Assembly: GCA_027297025.1 (NCBI GenBank) | Contig: JAPUIM010000058.1 | Location: 1 to 7,038 of the forward strand | Direction of reading: 5' to 3' | DNA length: 7,038 bases | Source of the DNA: Bacteroidota bacterium | GTDB taxonomy: Bacteria; Bacteroidota; Bacteroidia; Cytophagales; Cyclobacteriaceae | In this document: one piece after another, positions 1 through 6,061 of the stretch | How positions within the stretch are numbered: the first letter of the stretch is position 1 | Layout of the letters: every line of letters begins with the position of its first letter | Notes under the pieces: generated by a model | Database searches by the model: none | Told to the model about the DNA's origin: nothing | The model's input: the letters and a program-made list of their open reading frames with translations, nothing else | Program-made: the position numbers and the translations under genes

Positions 1-210
1 GTATAGAAAATGCATAAATTCTTTCTTGCCGCCTCTTTCGAAACCTTCAGCAATATTGTCCATTATGGACCCAATAGAACGATTTAATTGATCACGAAGA
101 GCAAAATCCTTTTTAAGCTCAGTGTTTCGGCTTAGATCGAATATTTGATTAGCTAGCACCCGACTTTTTTTCCAAGCCTCAATTTCTTCAAACTTCTTTA
201 TCGTTGCCAC
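1..210 (-). CDS. Four-helix-bundle protein, 23S rRNA intervening-sequence type (partial, C-terminus beyond left edge)
   Basis: The minus strand is open from position 210 to the window edge, giving 70 residues that begin (M)ATIKKFEEIEAW. The pattern is that of the four-helix-bundle / 23S intervening-sequence protein family: an early F-x-x-x-x-A-W motif, then D-F-A-L-R-D-Q-L-N-R-S, then S-I-x-D-N-I-A-E-G-F-E-R at about residues 48-60. Family members are usually about 115-130 residues, so roughly half is present. The start is a GTG (210-208). The same frame has a stop at 231-229 and no ATG before an internal one at residue 50, so GTG is the best start. It lies 30 bases after the permease stop on the same strand and may be co-transcribed, but nothing links it functionally to metals. 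The molecular role of the family is not settled: members occur inside 23S rRNA genes and as free chromosomal genes, and related proteins accompany diversity-generating retroelements. No rRNA or retroelement sequence is visible here. Confidence 0.85.
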   Translation of the reverse strand, partial: MATIKKFEEIEAWKKSRVLANQIFDLSRNTELKKDFALRDQLNRSIGSIMDNIAEGFERGGKKEFMHFLY

Positions 211-240
211 AACTTTAGACTTTAAAATTTAAACATTGAA

Positions 241-1530
241 CTACTTATACGGTATTTCCGACTCATGAGGATCCAGTTTGGGGTATTCCAACAATTTCTC
301 CAGTTTTGCTTCCAGCTCCGGTGTGATCACGTGTTCTATGGTTTCCGCATCTTCGTGAACATGATCGGGGGCTATTCTCAAGTATTTGGTCAAATAGACT
401 TCCCATAATCTATGCAGTTTTACCACATGTTGGCCTTTGTCCCGCCCTTCGGGAGAAAGGACCCACTGATCTCCGGATCTTTTGAGGTAGCCCTGGTTTT
501 TTAGCCGGTTAAGGCCCAGGTGCAATTGACTGGTTTCGAAGTTTCTGGCCGCTAATATTTCCTGTTCAGTCTTGGGCTGGAAGTAGTTTTTACTTATCGC
601 TCCTAAAGAGTAAATAGTTTTTAAGATATTCTCCTCCACCATCTGTCGTTTAATTTTCCTTTGGTTCCAGGTCCTGTATAGGATCCCTTTTTTAGGAGCG
701 AAGAAAAATGAGGTAAAAGCAATAATGGAGATTACCACTACAATCCAGGGGCCGGTGGGCATGGCAGGAGCAGCATAGGAAATAAAAGCTCCCGCAAAAC
801 CTGAGAAAGCTCCAAAAAGAGCAGCCAGGATTACCATGATCTTTACCCGGTCCGTCCAAAATCTGGCTGCCGCCGCCGGCGTGATCAAAATAGCGGCCAT
901 TAATACCACACCCACCGCCTGAATGCCGATTACTACCGCCAATACGGTTAGGGTAGTCAAAACCAATTCAATTCTCCTTACCGGAAAACCCAGGGCTATG
1001 GCCAGGTCTTTGTCAAAAGATATCAAAGTGAATTCTTTGAAAAAAAGCACCACAAAAAATATAAGAGTGACAGCCACTATACTAAATACAATTAGATCCT
1101 GGCCCACCAAAGCAGCCGCTTTACCAAATAAAAATTGATCCAGGCCGCTTTGGGCAGCGTTACCGGAATGTTGGATCATGGTCAGTAAAAGGATTCCCAT
1201 ACCAAAGAATACCGATAGGATCAATCCAATGGCGGTGTCTTCTTTGATCTTTGACTTGGCAACTATCGCATCGATGATTACCAAAGAAAGCCATCCGGTG
1301 ATAAATGCTCCTACAATCAAATACAAGGGGTTTTTGCTACCTGCCAACAAAAATCCCAGGCACACACCCGGCAAAATAGAATGAGCCACTGCATCACCTA
1401 CCAGGGCCTTCTTCTTCAAGAAGGTAAAGCAGCCTACAATGGCGGAGCTGGCAGTAAGAAGTACCGAACCCAGCACTACAAATCTGATGTTGGGATCGGA
1501 GAAAGATAAAAATTCCAGTAGTAGTTCCAA
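241..1530 (-). CDS. Metal ABC transporter permease fused to a C-terminal DtxR/MntR-type regulator domain
   Basis: This 429-residue protein has two parts. Residues 1 to about 280 are an ABC-3 family (TroC/ZnuB/MntB-like) inner-membrane permease with about eight hydrophobic segments. Family motifs are K-A-L-V-G-D-A-V-A-H-S-I-L-P-G-V (41-56), E-D-T-A-I-G (97-102) and V-G-V-V-L-M-A-A-I-L-I-T-P-A-A-A (206-221). After a basic linker (about 280-296), residues 297-429 form a DtxR-like winged helix (about 297-365) and metal-binding/dimerisation domain with H373-R-L-W-E377, H392, E396-x-x-E399-H400 and D420-P-H. A plain permease of this family is about 270-300 residues. The start is TTG: there is no upstream ATG before an in-frame stop, and the next ATG is at residue 111, inside the membrane domain. 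The TTG begins one base after the ATPase stop, suggesting translational coupling. Function inferred: imports Mn, Zn or Fe with the ATPase and binding protein, while the cytoplasmic tail senses metal and possibly binds DNA. Chlamydia YtgCR is the known parallel. Confidence 0.93.
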   Translation of the reverse strand: MELLLEFLSFSDPNIRFVVLGSVLLTASSAIVGCFTFLKKKALVGDAVAHSILPGVCLGFLLAGSKNPLYLIVGAFITGWLSLVIIDAIVAKSKIKEDTAIGLILSVFFGMGILLLTMIQHSGNAAQSGLDQFLFGKAAALVGQDLIVFSIVAVTLIFFVVLFFKEFTLISFDKDLAIALGFPVRRIELVLTTLTVLAVVIGIQAVGVVLMAAILITPAAAARFWTDRVKIMVILAALFGAFSGFAGAFISYAAPAMPTGPWIVVVISIIAFTSFFFAPKKGILYRTWNQRKIKRQMVEENILKTIYSLGAISKNYFQPKTEQEILAARNFETSQLHLGLNRLKNQGYLKRSGDQWVLSPEGRDKGQHVVKLHRLWEVYLTKYLRIAPDHVHEDAETIEHVITPELEAKLEKLLEYPKLDPHESEIPYK

Positions 1531-1531
1531 C

Positions 1532-2323
1532 TTATTTTGCTTCTCGGTGGGGAAACTGTTCTTTGGCCATCAAAGTGGTTATTTCAGATAATAGTGTCAA
1601 TTTACCTCCATAGGTCTCTTGCAATAAATCAGGGGTGAAAACATCCTCGGTGGGACCGGAGGCCACCAAACGCAAATTGAGAAGTATGATCCAATCAAAA
1701 TATTTACTGGCTGTCTGCAGGTCGTGGTGCACGGCTACTACTGTTTTGTTTTGAATAGCCATTTCTCTTAACAACCGTATAATGGCTTTTTCAGTGGCCG
1801 CATCCACACCGGCAAAAGGCTCATCCATTAAATATAGATCTGCCTGTTGGGCCAGAGCCCGTGCCAGAAATATCCTTTGCTGCTGACCACCGGATAATTG
1901 TGATATTTGTCGTTCAGCATGTGCTTCCATTCCCACTTTTCTCAGGCTGTCCATGGCAACTTCAATATCCGCTTTGCGGGGCCTGCGAAATAATCCCAGT
2001 TTCCCATACCTTCCCATCAATACAACTTCTCTCACTGAGGTGGGAAAGTCCCAATCTACTGATTCTCTCTGCGGCACATAGCTGATATGGTCCCGTACCG
2101 CATCTAATTTTTCATCAAAAAGTTTTATGTACCCACTTGATATGGGGATCAATCCCATAATGGCCTTGATAAGGGTGGACTTGCCGGCTCCATTAGGCCC
2201 GATGATCCCAATGACTTTTCCCTTGGGGACACTTAAATCAATATCCCACAAAACCGGTTTCTTATCATAAGAAACAGTAAGATCGTGTATCTCCAATACT
2301 GGATTTTCTACTTGTTTGATCAT
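1532..2323 (-). CDS. Metal ABC transporter ATP-binding protein (TroB/ZnuC/MntB-like)
   Basis: This 263-residue cytoplasmic ATPase energises the metal importer. All ABC motifs are intact: Walker A G-P-N-G-A-G-K-S-T (42-50), Q-loop Q85 in Y-V-P-Q-R, signature L-S-G-G-Q (143-147), Walker B L-Y-L-M-D167-E168, D-loop A-G-V-D (171-174) and the H-loop histidine H200 in V-H-H-D. The segment V-P-Q-R-E-S-V-D-W-D-F-P (83-94) is typical of Mn/Zn/Fe chelate ATPases in this family, as is the tail Y-G-G-K-L-T-L-L. Length is normal for the family. The ATG start lies five bases after the stop of the binding-protein gene, and the TAA stop is one base before the permease start, so the three transporter genes are almost certainly one transcription unit. 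Sequence alone does not separate manganese, zinc and iron specificity. Confidence 0.96.
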   Translation of the reverse strand: MIKQVENPVLEIHDLTVSYDKKPVLWDIDLSVPKGKVIGIIGPNGAGKSTLIKAIMGLIPISSGYIKLFDEKLDAVRDHISYVPQRESVDWDFPTSVREVVLMGRYGKLGLFRRPRKADIEVAMDSLRKVGMEAHAERQISQLSGGQQQRIFLARALAQQADLYLMDEPFAGVDAATEKAIIRLLREMAIQNKTVVAVHHDLQTASKYFDWIILLNLRLVASGPTEDVFTPDLLQETYGGKLTLLSEITTLMAKEQFPHREAK

Positions 2324-2328
2324 GAGTT

Positions 2329-3276
2329 CTACTTTAAAGCTTCCACAATGGTTTTGACATTGGCATGAACCATACCTATATAGGTTCCTTCCGGGGTCCC
2401 TTTTTCACCCATGGCATCGGAAAACAATATTCCCCCAATATCAACTGCAAATCCTCTTTCTTTACACCCCGCCACCACGGCATTAATGGCCCGGGGAGAT
2501 ACAGAGCTTTCAATAAAAACCGCCTTTATTTTGTTATTGACAATATACTTCACCAAGTCCGTGATATCTCTTAACCCAAATTCGGATTGTGTGGAAATTC
2601 CCTGTAATCCTTTTACTTCAAGTTTATAGGCTTCTCCGAAGTACCCGAATGCATCGTGGGCGGTGACCAGCACCCGCTGGTCATCGGGGATCTTTAGAAT
2701 TTCATCCCGCACTTTTAAATGCAATGAGTCAAGGGATTTAAGGAATTTAGTAGCATTGGATTGATAATAAGCGGCATTTTTTGGGTCGTGTTGCTGTAAA
2801 GCTTTATTTACGTTCTGAACTACTTCACACCATAAGTGAACATCAAACCATATATGAGGATCGTAGGTACCCGGATAAAAAAGATTATCCCTGATTTTGT
2901 TTTTATCAATGATCTCAGCTGCAGCCAGGGTGGGTTTTATTTTACCAAGACGCTCGAGTATATCTTCCATTTTTCCTTCCAGAAAAAGCCCGTTGTAAAT
3001 GATCAGATCTGCATCAGTCAATTTTTGCAGGTCCCCTTGGGTGGCTTTGTATAAATGAGGGTCTACACCGGGGCCCATCATAGCTTCTACCACTACGGAA
3101 TCCTTGGCGATATTGATGACGGCATCTTCCAGCATCATGGTGGTGGTTACTATTGTTAATTTACCGGCGGTTTTATCCTGTTGAAATTGGGGTGACCGAC
3201 AACTGCTATGAATCATCAAAAAAGTGATCATTATAATGCCAATTCGCCCTTTAAGATAATCAGTTGAAAAAATCAT
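2329..3276 (-). CDS. Metal-binding lipoprotein of an ABC importer (TroA/ZnuA/MntA-like, cluster A-I)
   Basis: This 315-residue extracytoplasmic binding protein delivers Mn, Zn or Fe to the permease. The four expected ligands are visible: H74 in D-P-H-L-Y, H141 in D-P-H-I-W, H207 in T-A-H-D-A-F-G-Y-F and D287 in F-S-D-A-M-G. Their spacing matches the His/His/His/Asp set of Treponema TroA. The PsaA type has Glu at the third position. There is no His-rich loop of the kind seen in many ZnuA proteins. The N-terminus has a short charged stretch, a hydrophobic run (about 12-22) and Cys26, consistent with a lipoprotein signal, although I-H-S-S-C is a loose lipobox. A shorter start at Met16 would lose the basic residues, so the first ATG is preferred. 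The start is 13 bases after the regulator's stop, and the stop is five bases before the ATPase start. The TroA-like ligand set is compatible with either Zn or Mn, so the metal is left open. Confidence 0.95.
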   Translation of the reverse strand: MIFSTDYLKGRIGIIMITFLMIHSSCRSPQFQQDKTAGKLTIVTTTMMLEDAVINIAKDSVVVEAMMGPGVDPHLYKATQGDLQKLTDADLIIYNGLFLEGKMEDILERLGKIKPTLAAAEIIDKNKIRDNLFYPGTYDPHIWFDVHLWCEVVQNVNKALQQHDPKNAAYYQSNATKFLKSLDSLHLKVRDEILKIPDDQRVLVTAHDAFGYFGEAYKLEVKGLQGISTQSEFGLRDITDLVKYIVNNKIKAVFIESSVSPRAINAVVAGCKERGFAVDIGGILFSDAMGEKGTPEGTYIGMVHANVKTIVEALK

Positions 3277-3289
3277 AGTGGGAAATGAT

Positions 3290-3946
3290 TTAGGAGGTGA
3301 TTAATATATTTTCGGATACCTCTCCGGACACAAAAACCGACTTTTGATCCCCAATATCGATTTCCATTGAACCATCATAGGCTATTTTATCCAGTACTCT
3401 AATCTTGGTGCCGATGGCGGCCCCAAGTTTGTCCAGGTATTGCAAAAATTCTTTGCTGGAGTCCTTAACAGCAATCACCACTCCGGAGTCGTTGAGCTTA
3501 AGGTCACATAATGGTATTTGCGGTTTGGAATTGATTACCCCTTTCTTATCGGGAATGGGATCTCCATGTGGATCGTATTGAGGAAAGCCTAAAAATTGGT
3601 CTAATCTTTCGATCAATAGGGGAGAGCGGATATGCTCCAATTGTTCCGCAATCTCGTGTACCTGGTCCCAACTGAATTTTAATTTATTTACCAGGAAAAC
3701 TTCCCAAAGACGGTGTTTCCTAATAACTAGCAAGGCTTTTTCCTTTCCTTCTTTTGATATATTTACTCCCTGGTATTTTTTATAGTTGACCACCTTTTTT
3801 CGGGATAACTTTCTTATCATGTCGCTCACCGATGCGGGTTTTGTGTGTAAAGATTCCGCTATGGAATTGGTGGATACATCTTTTCGACCCCCTTTGGAAA
3901 GGTGATAGATTGTTTTCAAATAGTTTTCTTCAGCAAAACTCAGCAT
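3290..3946 (-). CDS. mntR: DtxR/MntR-family metal-dependent transcriptional regulator
   Basis: This 218-residue protein is a full-length DtxR-family repressor. It has an N-terminal winged helix (about 4-70; recognition region T-K-P-A-S-V-S-D-M-I-R-K-L), a dimerisation and metal domain (about 71-130; H78-R-L-W-E82, H97, E101-x-x-E104-H105, D-P-H-G-D-P-I-P), and a C-terminal FeoA/SH3-like domain (about 140-215). E101 stands where DtxR has its metal-binding Cys102, as in MntR. However, N8 and K11 replace the Asp8 and Glu11 ligands of Bacillus MntR, so the sensed metal is uncertain. It is the first gene of the transporter operon and presumably represses it when metal is plentiful. A perfect inverted repeat 27 bases upstream of the ATG is the candidate operator. 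The ATG lacks a Shine-Dalgarno sequence and is preceded by A/T-rich DNA, as is common in Bacteroidota. The symbol mntR is given by family resemblance; an iron sensor (IdeR/TroR type) is possible. Confidence 0.93.
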   Translation of the reverse strand: MLSFAEENYLKTIYHLSKGGRKDVSTNSIAESLHTKPASVSDMIRKLSRKKVVNYKKYQGVNISKEGKEKALLVIRKHRLWEVFLVNKLKFSWDQVHEIAEQLEHIRSPLLIERLDQFLGFPQYDPHGDPIPDKKGVINSKPQIPLCDLKLNDSGVVIAVKDSSKEFLQYLDKLGAAIGTKIRVLDKIAYDGSMEIDIGDQKSVFVSGEVSENILITS

Positions 3947-3965
3947 ATTTCAATAAATTTTGATG

Positions 3966-3973
3966 CAAATGTA
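3966..3973 (-). promoter_or_regulatory. Candidate -7 promoter element of the metal operon
   Basis: Read on the minus strand this is TACATTTG, an exact match to the Bacteroidota -7 consensus TAnnTTTG. It sits 19 bases before the regulator ATG, so transcription would begin within roughly 5-15 bases of the start codon. No clear -33 TTG lies at the usual distance; that space is taken by the inverted repeat at 3973-4004. The match is seen directly; promoter activity is inferred. Confidence 0.55.
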
Positions 3974-4004
3974 AAATATTTTTAGATAAGCCTAAAAATA
4001 TTTT
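3973..4004. promoter_or_regulatory. Candidate DtxR/MntR operator: perfect 13+6+13 inverted repeat
   Basis: The arms AAAATATTTTTAG (3973-3985) and CTAAAAATATTTT (3992-4004) are exact reverse complements around the six-base centre ATAAGC. The inner part reads TTTAGATAAGCCTAAA, close to the TTAGG-N4-CCTAA pattern of DtxR-type operators with one base changed. It lies in the 87-base gap between the glycosyltransferase stop and the regulator ATG. It directly abuts the candidate -7 element and covers where a -33 element would be, so bound repressor should block transcription. Only two of the 26 arm bases are G or C, so some of the symmetry could reflect AT richness. It could also act as a weak hairpin terminator for the upstream glycosyltransferase, although no long T run follows. 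Confidence 0.6.
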
Positions 4005-4033
4005 TTGATTTTATTTAAAAAAGTGATTAATTA

Positions 4034-5143
4034 TTAGGACAGCACTGAATCGATAATTTCCAGTAGTTGATGTTCTTCCTTTTTCCAAACCACTTGATCA
4101 TCAATTCCCTGAGGATAGAAATTGTATTGATTGATGGTCTCCATTAACTCAGTCGGATGATTATTCAGAAAATCAATAGAGATGGCTGCTTTGTAATGAT
4201 TGCAAATTTTCTCCCAAGCTGGATTATGAGGGATAATCATGGGCAACTGAAGTGCTAAGTATTCATACATACGGGTAGGAATGCAGTTTTTCGTACTTGG
4301 ATTAGACCTATAAGCAATTATACCTAGGTCAGAATGAAGGATTTGGTCTACGATTTGGTCATGGGCCACTGGTTCCTCCCCGCTAACCAACTGTATATTT
4401 TTTGACTCCTTGACCAAGTTTTTAAGTTTGATCAAGGTTGGTTTATAGGAACAATGCCCAATTATGGTAAGATGTAATTTATCATCCAATTCATATAACG
4501 ATCTGAAAACTGCTATGGCTTCAAAAATTCCATAGTTCTCATTAATGGTTCCGGAATAAAGAAAATTCCTGATAGAGGTGCTCGTTCCCACCAAGGCAGA
4601 TTTAATTGGTTTGTATTTATTTTCCAAAATACTATAATTCCTAGATGTAAATCTCAGTTCTTGTTCATAACACCGTTCGGCGTAGATAATGTAGTCAACA
4701 GAGTATTTTAATATACTTTCCAACCCGCGAACACTAAGGGCCAGGAACCACTTAAACAGGAATGCATAATGATTATTGTAAATTATATTCCTATAGTGGT
4801 TTTCCTGAACATCATAAATAACTTTACAGCGGAACAACATCTTGTAAATACAACTTACAGGAAGCAATTCCGCGGTAGTCACAATGATCAAATCCGGTTG
4901 TAACTTCCTCAGGCAAATCCAGTAGTGGATTGGCGCCAAAACACGATGAATGGACATTCGTCTGAAATTGAAAATAGGAAAGTATTTTATGTTGTATTGA
5001 AATGGGGTATTTTTTGTTGAAAAGCCTATGATATTAATATCATATTTATTTGTTTGGCCCAGTGAAAGGGCAAATTTTTCATACAGGCGGACATCGTCCA
5101 CCGGCTTAAGCACCGAAGCCACTACTATGATGGGATTAGCCAT
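4034..5143 (-). CDS. Glycosyltransferase, GT-B fold (GT4-like)
   Basis: This 369-residue protein looks like a retaining GT-B glycosyltransferase that transfers a sugar from a nucleotide-sugar donor, probably to a cell-surface polysaccharide or lipid. Visible marks, numbered from the ATG at 5143, are an N-terminal Rossmann strand I-I-V-V-A-S-V (5-11), Y-D-V-Q-E-N (110-115), the hinge and second-domain start F-L-Y-S-G-T-I-N-E-N-Y-G (194-205), T-I-I-G-H (226-230), and the donor-site region I-P-T-R-M-Y-E-Y-L-A-L-Q-L-P-M-I (288-303). No signal peptide or transmembrane helix is obvious. The frame extends to a GTG at 5149, but the ATG six bases inside it is the more likely start. The gene ends with tandem TAA stops. 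It stands alone between the metal operon and dapD and is AT-richer than both, so it may be acquired. Donor and acceptor cannot be assigned. Confidence 0.87.
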   Translation of the reverse strand: MANPIIVVASVLKPVDDVRLYEKFALSLGQTNKYDINIIGFSTKNTPFQYNIKYFPIFNFRRMSIHRVLAPIHYWICLRKLQPDLIIVTTAELLPVSCIYKMLFRCKVIYDVQENHYRNIIYNNHYAFLFKWFLALSVRGLESILKYSVDYIIYAERCYEQELRFTSRNYSILENKYKPIKSALVGTSTSIRNFLYSGTINENYGIFEAIAVFRSLYELDDKLHLTIIGHCSYKPTLIKLKNLVKESKNIQLVSGEEPVAHDQIVDQILHSDLGIIAYRSNPSTKNCIPTRMYEYLALQLPMIIPHNPAWEKICNHYKAAISIDFLNNHPTELMETINQYNFYPQGIDDQVVWKKEEHQLLEIIDSVLS

Positions 5144-5165
5144 AGGCACGCAAATTATAATATAT

Positions 5166-5181
5166 ATTAGTTTAACCTAAT
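5166..5181. promoter_or_regulatory. Possible second DtxR-type operator, ATTAG-N6-CTAAT
   Basis: ATTAG and CTAAT flank TTTAAC in the 40-base gap between the divergent glycosyltransferase and dapD, two bases before the dapD ATG. The inner 14-mer TTAGTTTAACCTAA differs at three positions from TTAGATAAGCCTAA inside the regulator's candidate operator, and from the ideal TTAGGTTAACCTAA at one. The arms are short and the gap is very AT-rich, so chance is a serious alternative. Confidence 0.25.
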
Positions 5182-5183
5182 TT

Positions 5184-5996
5184 ATGGAATTACGCCAATT
5201 GATAGAAGCAGCCTGGGAAAACAGGGATTTATTAAAAGATCAAGATACCATCATTGCTATAAGGTCTGTCATTGATGAATTAGACAAAGGTGCCAGGAGA
5301 ATTGCAGAACCAACCAAAAGTGGATGGGTGGTCAATGAGTGGTTAAAGAAGGCGGTTATTTTGTATTTCCCTATCCAAAAGATGCAGGTAATAGAAGTCG
5401 GCCCGTTTGAGTATTATGATAAAATAAAACTAAAAACCGGCTTTGAGAAATTGGGAATAAGAGTGGTTCCTCAGGCTTTGGCCCGTTACGGATCCTATGT
5501 AAGCCCCGGGGTGATCATGATGCCTTCTTATATCAATATTGGCGCCTATGTAGACGAAGGAACCATGGTGGATACCTGGGCCACCGTAGGAAGTTGTGCG
5601 CAAATCGGAAAAAAAGTTCATTTAAGTGGTGGGGTAGGAATTGGTGGAGTGCTGGAACCGGTTCAGGCAACTCCGGTAATAATTGAGGACAATGCATTTA
5701 TAGGATCACGCTGTATAATAGTGGAAGGAATTCGCGTAGGGAAGGAGGCAGTTTTAGGGGCCAATGTGACCCTTACCGGCAGCTCCAAGATCATCGATGT
5801 AACCGGAAATGAACCAAAAGAATACAAGGGTTATATTCCCGAACGTTCAGTAGTAATTCCCGGCTCATTTACCAAAACATTCGCCTCAGGCAAATACCAA
5901 GTGCCTTGTGCATTGATCATAGGAAAACGAAAAGAAAGCACCAATAAAAAGACCTCTTTAAATGAGGCTTTGAGAGAAAATGAAGTGGCGGTTTGA
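5184..5996 (+). CDS. dapD: 2,3,4,5-tetrahydropyridine-2,6-dicarboxylate N-succinyltransferase
   Basis: This 270-residue cytosolic enzyme transfers succinyl from succinyl-CoA to tetrahydrodipicolinate, giving N-succinyl-2-amino-6-oxopimelate in the succinylase route to diaminopimelate and lysine. Length matches E. coli DapD (about 274). The N-terminal helical domain (1-95) contains W-L-K-K-A-V-I-L-Y-F. A left-handed beta-helix (about 105-205) carries the strongly conserved M-P-S-Y-I-N-I-G-A-Y-V-D-E-G-T-M-V-D-T-W (113-132), then G-S-C-A-Q-I-G-K and L-S-G-G-V-G-I-G-G-V-L-E-P (147-159), followed by E-D-N-A-F-I-G-S and V-E-G (180-182). The C-terminal domain ends S-L-N-E-A-L-R. The hexapeptide-repeat pattern and extended DapD motifs make the identification secure. 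The enzyme family works as a trimer. The ATG has no Shine-Dalgarno sequence. The gene diverges from the glycosyltransferase, so its promoter must overlap that gene's start or lie inside it. Two more plus-strand genes follow, the first after 65 bases. No other lysine gene is in the window. Confidence 0.98.
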   Translation: MELRQLIEAAWENRDLLKDQDTIIAIRSVIDELDKGARRIAEPTKSGWVVNEWLKKAVILYFPIQKMQVIEVGPFEYYDKIKLKTGFEKLGIRVVPQALARYGSYVSPGVIMMPSYINIGAYVDEGTMVDTWATVGSCAQIGKKVHLSGGVGIGGVLEPVQATPVIIEDNAFIGSRCIIVEGIRVGKEAVLGANVTLTGSSKIIDVTGNEPKEYKGYIPERSVVIPGSFTKTFASGKYQVPCALIIGKRKESTNKKTSLNEALRENEVAV

Positions 5997-6061
5997 TCTT
6001 TTATGTTTTGTATTCGTAATAACTTTTAAATCATTTGTATATAATTAATAATACCGGATAT

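Noticed and set aside
1..240. A 23S rRNA gene or diversity-generating retroelement next to the four-helix-bundle gene.
   Set aside because: The flanking DNA is the metal operon; no rRNA-like sequence, reverse transcriptase or variable repeat is visible in the window.
923..1384. Plus-strand open frames of 71 and 68 codons inside the permease gene.
   Set aside because: They lie entirely opposite a strongly conserved permease and their translations show no family motifs; they are antisense shadows.
2365..3054. Plus-strand open frames of 69-72 codons opposite the binding-protein gene.
   Set aside because: They are antisense to conserved coding sequence, overlap each other, and have no recognisable domain.
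3292..3301. AGGAGGTGAT on the plus strand, a perfect Shine-Dalgarno sequence; its complement at the regulator's 3' end equals the 16S rRNA tail.
   Set aside because: No start codon or coding frame follows it on the plus strand. On the minus strand the bases are simply the last codons (Ile-Thr-Ser-stop) of the regulator, so it is most likely coincidence.
3973..4004. Rho-independent terminator for the glycosyltransferase.
   Set aside because: The stem is nearly all A/T, and no long T run follows in the direction of transcription; its place beside a -7 element fits an operator better, though a dual role is not excluded.
5147..5149. GTG as the glycosyltransferase start (two residues longer).
   Set aside because: The ATG at 5143-5141 is in frame six bases downstream and is the stronger start codon; no ribosome binding site favours the GTG.
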